Source: Styela clava
Lineage: Eukaryota > Chordata > Ascidiacea > Stolidobranchia > Styelidae
Length of the DNA: 64,000 nucleotides
Direction: 5' to 3'
NCBI RefSeq assembly: GCF_964204865.1
Contig: NC_135260.1
Coordinates: 8,804,001 to 8,868,000, forward strand
Below, piece after piece: positions 14,074 through 26,366 of the stretch. The notes beneath the pieces are model-generated. The model saw nothing but the letters and a program-made list of their open reading frames with translations, did no database searches and was not told the origin of the DNA. Position numbers and translations under genes: made by a program. Each line of letters starts with the position of its first letter. Positions within the stretch are counted from its first letter, which is position 1.

Positions 14074-15091
14074 CTGGCATCACCAAACTACGGCCCGCGG
14101 CGTCCTTTCATCTGGCCCGCAATAACACGAAAAAATGGCGATTTTTTTTCAAGGGATTTCCCCCTGAGCATCGACTTCCTTGTTCATTTCGTAACATTGG
14201 CCAATCAGCAAGATGCAAGTGACGTAGCAATAGACCCCTTTGCATACGCTCAGACACTTTTGTCACTCGGACGGATTTTCAGCCGTGGTTCCAAACAATA
14301 CCTCGTTTTCGCGATTTTTAATGCTATGGACCTTTCCCCGAGCTTCGACTTTCTTCTTTACTTCGTGACATTGACCAATCAGCAAGATGCAAAAGTGACG
14401 TAACAATGCTCCTTTTTCGCATCCGCTCAGATACTTTTCTCACTCAGACAGATTTTCAAGCGCGGTCGTGAACATTACCTCGTTTTCGAACCATTCGTTA
14501 GTTTTCAGTTGTGTTTCGGAAATTTAAATATAAATCAGATAATTCAATGATCTCTCTACCTTCTTAGGAGTTTTAATTTAATTGCAGTAATAAAAAATTA
14601 GTGTAGATATAGCTGTAATAGACTGGGCTAAAATTCTTTACCGGGACTTTTAAAAAACAGAATGTGTATGCGATGAATCATAATGATGGTTTGAAACACG
14701 TACCCCATTTTACAAGCGCCAACTCACGAAATCACTCTTAAAATAAGCCCTGGAAATTTTGCAATGGTAAAGTATAAGAAGAATTTTTTCGGGGGTCAAA
14801 GGTTCATTCGTTAGTTTTTGGTCGTGATTCCAAAATTCAAGTATTATATGAATCAAATAAGTCAATCATCATTTGGACTTCTTTGGAGTTGTAGTTTAAT
14901 TGCGGGAACATAAAATTTCTAGAAATAGCTGTTAAAAAAATTCTCCACCGGTACGCAACGTTTTCTACGAAGGATGCACTCGTGGCGCGTGCTTTCGGCG
15001 AAACTGTTGCTGACAAAAATATTTGCCCGGCCCGTTTAAGCACAGTTTGAGTCATACATGGCCCGCGGCCAAAAAAGTTCGGTGACCTCTG
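14074..15091. mobile_element. second nested hAT-like element
   Basis: The left end reads CTGGCATCACCAAACT followed by a GGCCCGCGG-type stretch. The right end is the complement of CAGAGGTCACCGAACT followed by the same kind of stretch. GTCTAGAT follows the right end and is also the uninterrupted target in unit B; the left flank is the degraded ACTTAGAT. The interior from about 14340 to 14810 resembles 23430-23860. No intact frame remains. Confidence 0.6.
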
Positions 15092-15142
15092 GTCTAGATG
15101 GGCGAAATTTCTGGCCCAGTCCAAAAACCGCGCCCACCTCTG

Positions 15143-16033
15143 TTCAAAAATGTGTTGTGTTTTTGGAACTACTGTTATTGTCGGTGAGTAGGGTTTTGCC
15201 GAATTATATAACTAAAATATCTAACTAAAGATAGAAATTCTATTTTAGAGTCATCAGACCACAGACCGGACGAAGTGGAAGGGCTTCTGTCCTGAAAAAT
15301 AGTTTGGAAACATTTGAAGGTGAATCACCCACGTGGTTACGATGTGAAGTGGCAAAGATGTGTAGCGATAAAGAAAACCACTCCCAGCCCTCAGGTACAG
15401 CAAATCAAGTTGACACTGTACACACATATATATATATATATAATGAAGTAATAAAGACATTTTATCGCTAGTGGTACTTGACAACGATAGTCTTCCCCTT
15501 TATCAAAAGATCAGCTTGTACATTCAAGGAAATATCTGACTTGTCAAGTGTGTCAAGTACAAATAGAGCAGAAAATAAATGTGATGAATTAGTGCGAGTT
15601 TGAAAAGATTAGTAACGGAATATCATGAATTAGTTATAATTAGAGATGAACAGCACAAAATACAACATCTTTGAATCAATACCAGTGCCGGTACTCTCCA
15701 TTGGTGGTATTAGAAATTAATAACTAGTATACTAACACAAAAGTTAATAATGTGCGGGTAGGCTGATCTTGTGTTGTATGAGTGTATATATATTACTTTG
15801 TTTGATAAAATAACCATCAAATGCGATATGTAGAAAATTATTGTGATGTTTGTCAATCAGCTTGCAGGCCGATAATTTATAAATATCTGCAAGCTTCAGA
15901 AAGGCGGTTTTGTTATATACTATGTTAAGATTCAAACGATCAGAGGATTTTAACAGCCCTATCCGGTAGAAATAAAATTCGGTGGAATTATTCAATGCCA
16001 GAAGTTATGTTGCTTCATATTAAACTCTTCATT
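15143..16033. repeat. spacer shared by units A, B and C, downstream of HAO exon 9
   Basis: Sequence here recurs after HAO-B (about 30053-31232), and partly after HAO-C (about 36700-37431). It contains an (AT)n microsatellite at about 15424-15442. No independent gene is seen. The minus-strand frame at 15744-15995 lies beyond the HAO stop codon and is not conserved as coding sequence. Confidence 0.6.
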
Positions 16034-19000
16034 CTACCTCTTCCGAAGCACAAAAGATTCATGAACGACTAAATTTGGAGTTGATTGTAGTTCTTTGATT
16101 GACGTTACACCTATTAATAAAAATATTTAGTTCCTAGCTACAATGTGACATAATATATATATATTTTTCTAGCACGGACCAATACTATCGTTCCAATATG
16201 CTGCTTTCGCCAGCCCTCCGAATATTGGAAATTATCAGTCATTGTAATATATTTGCTACAAAACGTCTGATTTTATATTATACTTCTGTGTTTTGATATA
16301 GTAGGGAGTTGGGATATACATAGCCCTTAACCATTTTTAGGCCTAATCGTGATTTTATTGTTCTAAAAATGCCTCCAATTGCCCCACATTTGTCTCTATG
16401 TGATGTGGGAAAATGGTACACTACATACGGAGCAGGCAAGTGGTATATGACATTTTTGAGACACCTTGTTATTTCACAAGACTTCTTTACGGCATATAGC
16501 ATACAGCATATCCCACCTATTCTACTTACCTAGTTGTTGCATAGTTAAAGTAAATTCATCTCTTAAAATTTCTAACACTCGTTGAGCTCCTGTCTTTCCC
16601 TGTATGTAATATATAAAATAAAAGATCTTAACATGTAATTCAGAGAAGTGATTTTTTTTTAACTTTGATGATGTTTCCGGTGAATTGGTCATTGGTATTT
16701 AAAAACCTTTCATATAAGAATTTATTCTGAATTGATAGTGCCCGAATTTGTTTGGATAATTGAATTCGTTTCACGTAGATACGGTTTAATGCAAGGTCAT
16801 GGACATTATGTATAAACCTATGGAAGAGTCAGCAGCACCACTATGGGGCCAAACGGTCCATATAATTATGTTTCCTCAAGTGAGATATACTAAATATCGG
16901 ACCTGAGAAAAGTTGCGCACTATACTCAAATGTGAATTTTTGAAATTTCCAATTAGGGCAATTTTATGTTATATACCAGCCAGGACTTAATTTGTAAACC
17001 AATAAATATATGATATCATACATCACACGCTAGTCCCCAAAGTATTGGCCTTCCTACAAAAACAGCTTTAGCACCCAGAGCAATTGCTTTTGCGACGTCT
17101 GTTCCTTTACGAATCCCACCATCCAAGTAAACATCACATCTACCATTCACTGCTTTCACTACTTCTGGTAGCGAATCAATCTTAAATAGAGTTTAAAAGT
17201 ATTTGATTCATACACGACTAGGCTGGTGGTGATTCATCCTATGACTCGAATATATATATCAACCATACCGAACGACATATTCGAAGAAAAATCATTTTAC
17301 ACAAACTGACAAACTTTATCAAGTAATGCATGCTTACTGTAGAAAAAGTACCGTCAATCTGTCTTCCCCCGTGATTTGAAACAATTATCCCGTAGACGTT
17401 GTGTTTGATTGCTTCAAGGGCCATTTCTTCTGAAGATGGACGAATATTGATAACATGTTCATAAAAACAAAAACGTCTACCACCACTTTGAGGGTATACT
17501 ACATAATCAGTTGTACGATAAAAGTATGTATATACATAATATTTTCAATAAAAACAGTTCATTTGCCGCAGTGTAAGATGATGGTTAACCTGTTAGTATT
17601 CCCTTGACGACCACCGGTAACTTTGTAATGCTGCTCAGCCAGTCCAAGGAGTCCCATTGTGCACGACCATCGAAACAGTCATCCATTGTCAGAGAATTCT
17701 GCTTCCCGATTGCCTTCCATGATTTAGCCATGTTGATAGGTCTAAGAAAAATTAATCTTAATTATTGTAAACAAACGCTCGGATTGTGTTATAATCTGGG
17801 CATAATCCCAATCCCTCGAAGGTGCATATGGCTACTTTCGTCTCTGCCTAATTATCTTATCTATCTTAAAAGTCGGTAGATGGATTTTATTTTCAAGTAA
17901 TCTCCGAGTGCCACTGACCGATACTTCACCCCAAATCTTACTGTTTTTTATTATTCACGGTTCACCTTCGTTCGACATTCGGTAACAGATTTTACATGAC
18001 ATTCGGTGGAATTCTTTTAGCATTTGGTTTATTTTGCTGACATTGCTGTGGCCTCATTATTTATCTGATCTCCATGCCTATATATTTGATCATTGCCCTC
18101 TTGTTGTCCGAGATCAAATCGACTTATACCAGCGAAGATTACACTAACATAATTTACTTTCGATGTGTCGTGTCAGCATGTTTTCCGTCCGGTGTTCTGT
18201 ATATCCTTTTTCCAAGTACTGATTGATCAATTGTCACTACGAATCCTGTGAATCCACATTTCTCAGCTCGATTGACCAAATTTTCAACCATTTCACGGTG
18301 CTTAAGGAAGGAAATAAAGTTTGGAATAATAATAAATATATATATATGTTTTGTTTTACAAATCATGTCTACATTTAATTGTTGTCGCCGCTCAGCAACA
18401 GGAGCTCTATTTGTTTCCTTGTCTTCCTATAATGCAATAATTTTATAGTTATTTTGACATTAGTTGCCAACAACTATGATTCCGAGTACTCAAAAAGGTA
18501 ATACGGAACTCTGACATCGATAAGTCAGTTATATATCAGTTGGGTGCTCATGATTAGTACTCAAGTCATCTACAGGAATTCTTCTTCCTACAGTACTTAT
18601 TTTGTCACCATTGTTCTGCTGCCTGTCTTTGTGGTTGCATTATACTTAGCAGATAATCATAAATATACTCCAGTAATTGGTCTTAACGTATAAAATAAAA
18701 TTTCAAACTTTGAAAAATTGAAGGTGGCACCATCGCAAGCATCCTGGAATTTTCCTAGAAATCTCTTCGTACGTTTTGGTGCTCCCTGCACTCTGTACAT
18801 ATCCAGTGCGAACAGCTTCGGCAGCTGAAACGAAAAAGGTAGTTGAACAATCGTTTAAAAATACATCAGATAATACTATTGTGACCTGTTATCAGAAACG
18901 CTTATATTATTTGGAGGATAGGTTTGGCTACTCTGTGTATTTTTAATAACAAGCATATTTACACATATACCAAAATTTTTATTTCAGAGAGAAATCGGGT

Positions 19001-22000
19001 ATATATGCGGTTTACGTATCGTTAGGATAACATAGTTTAACATTTCTCCTATAAAATACTGTTGTATTCTGCTGAATTCATTCTCCTCCTCGCGTTACCT
19101 TGTGCTGTAGAAATTTCTGCGTCGGCTGTTGCTAAACAATGGAGAGCTGTTGGTGCAATACAAATAGGGAAAGAAATCTCTGATCCTAATACCGTTGTTG
19201 AAGTATCAACCTCTGAAACGTCTCGTAAAAGACGAGGTCGAAATTTCCACCTGAACACACGTATTTTATAATTGGTTGTCTCTATCTTCAAAATTTCATA
19301 CGACTATTTTTTTAAATGTTGTCAGAACGCCTGCTGTGCTGATAATTACCAACTTTCATTGACCGATGCTGCCATCAACGTTTTTACTAATCTTTGAGAG
19401 GACTCTTTCAGAGTTCGCGCAGTTGCTAATCGTCCCTGCTTTGAAAAGCTCGATGTGTGCAAATTTTGCTTTAACAGTCTTTACTTATCGATCTCAAGAT
19501 CGGTATGTATGTTGATAGGTATTTGTCTGTCTGTTAGATGCACGCAATATCTCACGAAGGCGAGGTTCAATCTGCTCCAAATTTTGCATGTGCATTCATC
19601 ATAGCTCGGATCAGAAGCCTATTGATTTTGGATGGATTATGATGGATTATATAATTAGCGAGTTATTAATTAATTAGTGATGGGACACACGGTGTTACTA
19701 TGGAGTAAGACCACTGTTTTGGGGGATCCCCTAACCTTCGATCGATAAGTCTTCGGTTTCCAACCGAATTCTAGTTTTAATATTATAACATGCCGATTGC
19801 ATCTGTACCACGGTCTGTTTGCAGGCTGGCTTGAGTACGGTAGTGGTGCACCGGTACCGCCAGGTGACCGGACGGACATCGTGTCAAATTTAGTCAGCAT
19901 CTACTTTACACTGACATATTACGGCAAACGTACTCTAAGTACAGTATTGGGACTCAATGAAGCAACTATCGCTCAGAAGGCTCAAATCATCTACCGCTCA
20001 ATCACCGCGTCCCAGTGATTTCCCTACACCCCCCCTAAAATTTCGAACCCCCCCCCCCCCTATTTTTGACTTTTCATTCCTTCAATACATCATCAACAAA
20101 AGTGAGTTCTTTTGGAAATCCCAAAATTTCAGTCAATTTCATAAACACATAACCAATCTCACCAATTTATTGCTTATTTTTGGACTCTCCAGAGTGACAT
20201 CTGAATATAAAACGATGCGCGCAGTAAAAGCGACTTGTCTAAGTTGTACTATGGGTTTGCTAATATCTGAATATAGGCGAAAAATGCTACTTTATTACCA
20301 ATAATATTCTTTAGGCGGTGATTCTAAAAATGTTCGCACTATGTTTGACAATACTTGAATTTCCGAACCAGATTAATTAGGTATACATGTTTTCAGACAC
20401 GGCCCCATTATACGAGACCTGCTAGACCTCGTAGATCTGCTAGGTGCGACGTTTTTCTGATCATTTGAATTAGATGATTTAATATTTGTCAGAAAAAAAA
20501 CTTTATCATGAATTTAGAATATTAAATTGATAAAGTCGTTGTGGAATTGCGTTTTCCAGATAGCGGAAGGACACTTTTTTCTTTTGCATCTTTAGAGCCC
20601 ATTAACTTGCACATTCATTTGCGGGGCTAATGCAGAGAGCGGCAAATGTATTTTGTATTCAGCGACTAAAAAATTCCCAAGCGGCACACGTTTTACAACC
20701 AAAATGCTTCGAAAAACGTTTGTCAAGTGTCCCACTGGTTGGGCACAGTCGAACAAATCCTAATGCACAATGGGGCGTTCTATTAAATAGAATGAAATAT
20801 GTCATTAAAAATTAGCAAAGAATCAGCATCTAAAGCAACTCTGGGCATCAAATTTGGATAGATTTGGCATTGTTTCCCACAGGCATCAAACTATTTCAGA
20901 CTACCTACCCCATGTCAAATTAGGAGAGGCTCATATACTCGCCAACGTTATGAATATTTTACAGTGGGCTGCAGCAAAGAAATACCAGACATTGGTTACT
21001 AGTTTTGTCTTTGAAACTATCAATCCATCAGTGTTGGGGACACATGATTAAGGAGTGATTAATATACTTAATGCTCATCTACCTATTACACGAAAATGCA
21101 GGGAGTCAGCTTGGGACTCGAGAATACAGCGAATCGACGCAATTTTTGAAATCCGTAATTGACTCGGAAGGCACTTGATTCACTAACTCGAGATTATAAA
21201 CTAGGGAAAAATTTACACTTAACTTAGACCAGTTTAATTTCAACAATAATTCTACCTATCGGCGTAATTACATTTTTTCAGTCTCCATATTATTGTCACT
21301 AAAATTTGTTGTTGTTTGTATACTTTATCCATCCTTTTGAAATTGGACCACCATTTTCGGGAGACACAAATACCACACGATTTATGAATTTACGATCTAA
21401 TACTGTATTAGTTACACAGGTTTCTGCAATTAGGCGACCCCAAGACATTGCAAAGTTGCAAAATCTTCACCACTCCCTAAATTTGAAAACACCCCCCCCC
21501 CCCCCTTAAAATGAAAAGCCGGGGAACATACTGCGGCGCGTCCTCTCAAAGCAGCGTAAAAATGCTACTGGCAGCAACCGTTGATTCGTATGAATGTTGG
21601 TAATGACGTTGTTGCATAGCACGTGTTTTTTATTAGGACTTGAGTGTTTCAAATTAATTTGCGATTTTTGTCTTGAGCCTAAATTATTTAGGTTTTCATG
21701 ATTTTCAAAGCCTTTTTTTTGCATCAGCGTATGTTTGAAACATAACGATTCAGCATCACAATTTTACAAATATCCATTAATTATTAACTCTGTCGTGCTA
21801 AAGTGAAAGAGAAATTTAATCTCGTTAAGATATTGTTTTTGTGCATAGGATCGCTGAATATACAGCAAAAAATTGTAAAACTCCACTAACTTTTTATATG
21901 CTTCACAATTTTCCATGACTGTTTCATGTCCTACTGCACCTCCATTATAAAATGCCAAATTCTCCGGAGGAATTTTTTGGGAAGCTAATTTTGCAAAGTC

Positions 22001-22027
22001 TTCGACGCATTTCAGTTGCTCATACAT
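16034..22027 (-). CDS. 2-hydroxyacid oxidase-like protein, copy A, nine exons
   Basis: Minus-strand exons in transcript order: 22027-21891, 19250-19099, 18824-18709, 18300-18158, 17741-17590, 17429-17338, 17180-17022, 16599-16530 and 16110-16034. Phases agree throughout and give 365 residues, close to the roughly 370 of animal HAO1/HAO2. The family oxidises 2-hydroxyacids (glycolate, lactate, long-chain) with FMN and O2. Conserved features are the FMN-side APTA, the lysine of VVVKGIL, and SNHGGRQID with the catalytic His and flavin-site Arg. The usual Tyr of the WFQLY segment is replaced (RWCHLQF). The C-terminus ends LRKR, not a peroxisomal SKL-type tripeptide. Intron 1 is swollen to about 2.6 kb by transposons. 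All exons are open, so the gene looks functional. It is the most divergent of the array with copy B. Confidence 0.87.
19481..19776. repeat. dispersed repeat of about 295 bp, copy 1
   Basis: Closely similar to 33654-33945. It starts TTACTTATCGATC and ends near CCGAATTCTAGTTTT; an internal CTTATCGATC appears again in reverse near the right end. Here it sits in intron 1 of HAO-A; the other copy is in intron 3 of HAO-B. The two therefore inserted separately rather than being inherited through the duplication. Element class unknown. Confidence 0.6.
20013..21535. mobile_element. candidate DNA transposon remnant bounded by poly(C) tracts
   Basis: This block is extra relative to intron 1 of HAO-B. 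It begins CAGTGATTTCCC and ends near the complement of CAGTATGTTCCCC, both hAT-like, with long C runs just inside (20048-20062 and 21491-21506). A 7-bp direct repeat CGCGTCC lies at 20006-20012 and 21537-21543. No transposase was recognised; the small frames at 20630-20815 and 20854-21051 are unlike known proteins. The boundary is offset by about two bases from a perfect fit, so the class is tentative. Confidence 0.45.
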
Positions 22028-22899
22028 ACTGGGACAAATACCAAATCAGCTTCAAATTAATTACATAAAGCACACTGCAAGAACAGATTTTCAACTTTAT
22101 TCTCGTTGGATATAATGTATTGCCCACATTGCAAATTATCGTCATGCAGTCAAAGTACACAGACCTAGTATTTCGCGAGATAAGACTAGATTCACTCGCT
22201 CTTTAAAACGTAACTGAAAATTCCCCTTATTTAGCAAGTGACTACATACCGCAAAATATAACATTCCCTATAATATATAATATTATCACAGATACACAAT
22301 GGATATTTCTACGACCCTTGACCTCTGAAAGATTATCCCTGAACTTTATCATTGCAAAACTTACAACGCTGATTTTGGAAGCGTTTTGGAAACTTGGCTA
22401 TTACCAACTGGCTCGCATGTTCCAAACTATCATTTTTATTATAACAATGAACAACGTGCTGCTTATAAGCCTATAAATAGGCACTGATAACTAATTTTAG
22501 GCTAGTTTTAGCGTTAGCGGTATCAATTTTGGATTATTGTAACTAAAATAAAGGTCCTCAGAAGACACGATGACATTTAAATTATTTGATTTACAACTAT
22601 TTTCTGGAAACACCACTAAAAACTGAGAAATAACATGCAAAACTATCGAAAAGAGGCAATGTTTACACCACCCTTAAATACCTGTTTGAGCGAAAGAAGT
22701 GTCTGAGCGGCGGCGTAAATTCCAATTGTTACGTCATCGTTAACAAGAAAATCGATGCTCGGGAGAAACATCCATTGTGATATAGCCTATGCCCTACCTA
22801 TATTATATATATATGTCATTGATTTTGACCTACTATTATATTTTGACCTACTTTTCGTTGTCGTGTAGAATGTAGATAACAACATGATCTGTAAATATT
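22028..22899. other. 5' flank of HAO-A, no gene
   Basis: The first 200 bases match the 5' flanks of HAO-B, C and D (around 35190, 42415 and 57535) and so may contain the shared promoter. No clear core promoter element is visible. The remainder is AT-rich without recognisable coding sequence. Confidence 0.5.
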
Positions 22900-23102
22900 G
22901 GTGACCGTACATTTGAACCCATGTACATTTGAACCCATGCGTATATCCACGGGTTCAATCTATATGCGGGTGCTAAAACCCATGGGTTAGGGTTAGTATG
23001 GGTTTAACTATCAGTGAAACAAAAAAAAATCCATAGATGCAATAGCATACAGGTGCAATTGTCATGGGTTCAAATGTACGTGGGTTCAAATGTAATGGAA
23101 CC
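22900..23102. mobile_element. 203-bp MITE with 9-bp TSD (MULE-like)
   Basis: The ends are inverted repeats built around TACATTTGAACCCA. The motif is doubled at each end (CATTTGAACCCATGTACATTT at the left, its complement at the right). The element is flanked by a perfect 9-bp direct repeat GTAAATATT at 22891-22899 and 23103-23111. A 9-bp duplication is typical of Mutator-like elements. It has no coding capacity. Confidence 0.8.
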
Positions 23103-23429
23103 GTAAATATTATATACTGGTTGCCTGCCAGTGGCATTACAATACTCTTATTTACTTTGGATACTGCAGCATAAAGGAATTTCGAAATTAACGCAGTTTT
23201 AAAATTTATTTACCAATCTGCCTGTGAGCCTTCACTCATGACAATGTCAAACAACTCGACATCACTCAATTGGGTATGCCGGCTTCCCACTTGATAAACA
23301 CCATACATAACACACATACATAAAAAAAAGGGACTATTAATCTATTTCAGTTATTTTTAAATGGAAGCGAAGATTATTAAGCACGGATTTGTCTAATTTG
23401 TACCGATAAGTTCTATATTTCGCCTTGTT

Positions 23430-23860
23430 TACTTCGTGACAGTGGCCAATCGGCAAGATGCAAAAAGTGACGTAACAATGCCCCCTTTTCGCATCCGCTC
23501 AGACACTTTTCTCACTCAGACAGATTTTCGAACGTGGTTGTAAACATTACCTCGTTTTCGCGTTTTTGAACTCTATTCGTTAGTTTTCAGTTGTGTTTCG
23601 AGAACTTAAATGTAAATCAGATAATTCAATGATCACTCTGTCTTCCTAGGAGTTTTAATTCAATTGCAGTAATAAAAAGTAGTGTAGAAATAGCTGTGAC
23701 AGACTAGCATGAAATTCTTTACCGGTACTTTTAAAAAACAGATTGTTGTGTGCGATGAATCATAATGATGGTTTGAAACGAATACCCCATTTTACAGGAG
23801 CCAATTCGGAAAAGCACTCCTAAAATAGCCCTGAAAATTTTGAAACGGTAAAGTATAGGG
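23430..23860. repeat. copy of hAT-like interior sequence
   Basis: Closely resembles about 14340-14810 (for example AATCGGCAAGATGCAAAAAG and the following CGCATCCGCTCAGACACTTTT). It has no intact ends of its own and probably belongs to the same hAT insertion as the transposase remnant to its right. No functional frame. Confidence 0.6.
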
Positions 23861-24215
23861 AGAATTTTCCGGAGTCAAACATCGGGGAAAGGTCCATTCT
23901 GAATGCACTACACAGTTGTTGTTATTGAAATCTGTATAGTGAAATAGGCTTGTTAGATTAAGATCGTAGTCTGTGTAAGTTGTATTATGGGTTGCCACAG
24001 ACTTTCCATGTCATGGGGACGTTAACAAAACTTTACTTTTTCTCGCTCAATTGATTCGACGTCGTGCTTTTCACATCTCTTTCTTTCGCCTCGTACGCTT
24101 GTTGTGTACGTAGAGTTTTAATTTAGCGTCGTTTTAATTTAGTTAACAAAGGTTTGTTAACGTCTCCATAAAGAATTCTGCCGGCGATTTTAAAAGCTTC
24201 AAGAATCGTTCCAAT

Positions 24216-24751
24216 TTGTTTCGTCTCATTTTTTCAGGTTACTTCAACATCAGCACAAGAGCTACAATGAGAATCGATATTCAATGTGACTATATTTCAA
24301 AAGAGAAATTCAAATCCTTGAAGCTAAATGACTTGTACGCTTATCTGAGTGATGCCAAGTTTCAAAATATTCAAAAAATGGCACAGACAATATTTGTGGC
24401 ATTTGGCTCCACATACATTTGTGAACAGACCGTCAGTCGGATGAATTTTAACAAATCTACCACAGATTTTCATTGATCTTCGATACTCATCTCAAATCTG
24501 TTTTGACAATTGCCACAACCAAGCGAAAAACAAATTTTGATGCTTTAGCTAAAAAAGGCTCAAGAAATTTGTTGATATTGTGATTAAATTTGGTTTTGGC
24601 ACTAGGCTCATTGTTTTCCACTTTTGCTTTTGTAACACCGTAAATAAAATTACGTTCATAAAATATAACTTTTTACGTCACACTTACATGGCTCTCCAGT
24701 CCAGGTGGGCAAAATGTTTGGCCCCTGACTCAAAAACCTTGCCCACCCCTG
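24216..24751 (+). pseudogene. hAT transposase C-terminal remnant and 3' element end
   Basis: A plus-strand frame from 24216 reads KFQNIQKMAQTIFVAFGSTY followed by ICEQTVSRMNFNKS. This is the hAT dimerisation domain signature (FGSTYxCEQxFSxMNxxKS) of ZBED/Charlie-type transposases. Stop codons follow within the downstream helices, so it is dead. The element's right terminus is at about 24751: GGTGGGCAAAATGTTTGGCC and a final CCCACCCCTG, matching the right ends at 15142 and 30052. Confidence 0.75.
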
Positions 24752-26144
24752 CATTAACTACTCAAGCCATATTGTACTGCAAACTGTATCAACTTGTATA
24801 CAATACTGGGAATCTGATGATACTGATGTTAGCAACTCCACGAACTAAACGACCGCATACGTGATGCAAACAAACTGAATTGTTGTCACGAGGCAGTCGT
24901 TATGTGCGAAAAAAGCAAATTGTGAAACTGTTTGAATGAATTTTCATGTGTAAATTACAAATTAAAATACGAAATAGTCGAAGCCAAATGCATTGAATAA
25001 ACACCAAAATCATTTTGTGAACTATTAAACGTATCAACCACCGATTTAATGTGGGGTTGATAATAGTTTTATGCAATAAAAATACCGCCCATTGTATATT
25101 TTTTTCACGCGCGATCTGAACAACGTCCTTCGTAAAACAAGTTCAATAACGGGTCACGCTGATTATAAAAAAAATGTGAAATAACCCAATTAAGGAACCT
25201 AATTGGTTGGGAAACACGTCGGAGTAGGTGAATTTTTGTTTCTAAATTCCGATCGAGGTGCTTTCATTGCCATATTATTCAATACTACTATATACTGTCA
25301 CCAAGCAATACGGCTGCACGTCGATAACCAGTCAAATATGTTGCACTGAGGAGACATACGACCATGAGTAACAGCGTGAGATGTATGTAAAGTGAAGAAA
25401 CGTAAAATACGCTGACGAAAAAAAAAGAATATTCGGCTCCTAAATTATTCGTAGTTAGATTAAATTGTAATATGAAGGTTCTTACATTTATAATTTGGCG
25501 AAACTATGTTACCATGGTTAAGGAACACAAGGGAGCAATGCTCAAATTTATGGACACGCAGGCCAATTCCCCAAACTCATATATATGCGGTAACCTACTA
25601 ATACCTGTATCGGGATACCGTGGTGGTACATGATCTGTCATTGTTTTTTTTTAGGTCCTGTGACAATGATCCATTTTTCTTGATTGTGTTTAAACATCAA
25701 TTGAAATATCATATGATCTGAGTCACTTGTATTACCAGATCAGGTACCGCAGTCAAACATTTCCCATGAAAACGTCCCAACATCATATGCTTTAACTTAC
25801 CAGCACCTGAATCGTGGTACAAATAACGGTACAGGGTAATGATCTATTCTTCTCCATCCAATTTCAACGTGAATTGAAATACCAAGTGATCCAAGTCATT
25901 TCTCCATTACGTTGCCAGGCAAACAAAAAAGAATTCGATTCCCCGATAATCATATGCGGTACGGTAGCGTGTCGACTAAAATCAAAAACAACGCATTGCT
26001 ACTCTCAAAGCCTAAATACACAATATTAAACCTTCTAAACATGTACAGACAGATTCACTATTCGGGAAAATATCCGTCCGATAAATAAATTTGATTACTT
26101 TTCTTATTCTATATCTTATTCTAAGTGAGACTTCTGCTGCTGCA
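24752..26144. other. flank shared with units C and D, then unexplained sequence
   Basis: About 24760-25510 is similar to the HAO-lectin intergenic region of units C (about 42900-43600) and D. After 25510 the similarity stops, and no lectin exon is present. About 25655-25745 and 25833-25915 look like a diverged internal duplication. No gene recognised. Confidence 0.5.
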
Positions 26145-26366
26145 TTATCGCTGATAAAGATTTTGCATTGGGTCTATATTTCGTAACAAAGAAATACACG
26201 AACTATTGGTTTCATATTTCAAGCTACTCCTATTACAAAACTCATTAAAGTTCCTAACTGAGAACAGAGATTTACAAGCATATGTAGATGAAAACATGGA
26301 AAGTAATGCTGTTGCAAAGTTTTTCAGACACGAGAAATTTTCGGAAATGGCATCCCAATTACGCAA
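26145..26366 (-). pseudogene. hAT transposase dimerisation-domain remnant
   Basis: The minus-strand frame reads FATALLSMFSSTYACKSLFS then VRNFNEFCNRSSLKYE. This aligns by eye with the LLSMFGSTYxCExxFSxMNxxKNxxRxxL block of hAT transposases. Degraded substitutions and the absence of the rest of the domain show an old fragment. It is a different subfamily from the one at 24216. Confidence 0.6.

Larger units (their letters stand above)
12732..15142. mobile_element. hAT element with 8-bp TSD, split by two nested elements
   Basis: The outer ends read CTGGTATGGGCAAACT at the left and the complement of CAGAGGTGGGCGCGG at the right. They are flanked by a perfect 8-bp duplication TTCAAAAA at 12724-12731 and 15143-15150. 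An uninterrupted 308-bp relative with the same TSD lies at the equivalent site in unit B (29745-30052), so the insertion predates the A/B duplication. The A copy is interrupted by elements at about 12964-14065 and 14074-15091. No transposase reading frame remains. Confidence 0.8.
12510..25510. repeat. segmental duplication unit A (GALC downstream flank + HAO-A + flank)
   Basis: Sequence from the GALC 3' flank (about 12515-12730) recurs at 29517-29740. The HAO-A exons and introns recur in units B, C and D. The flank beyond HAO-A at about 24840-25510 recurs at about 42930-43600 (unit C) and 58040-58720 (unit D). Unit A is the longest copy because of transposon insertions at 12732-15142, 19350-21590 and 22900-24751. 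Limits are where similarity to the other units stops by eye. No lectin gene follows HAO-A, unlike units C and D. Confidence 0.75.

Noticed and set aside
13930-14403. 157-codon plus-strand frame
   Set aside because: It spans the boundary of two nested transposons and matches no protein.
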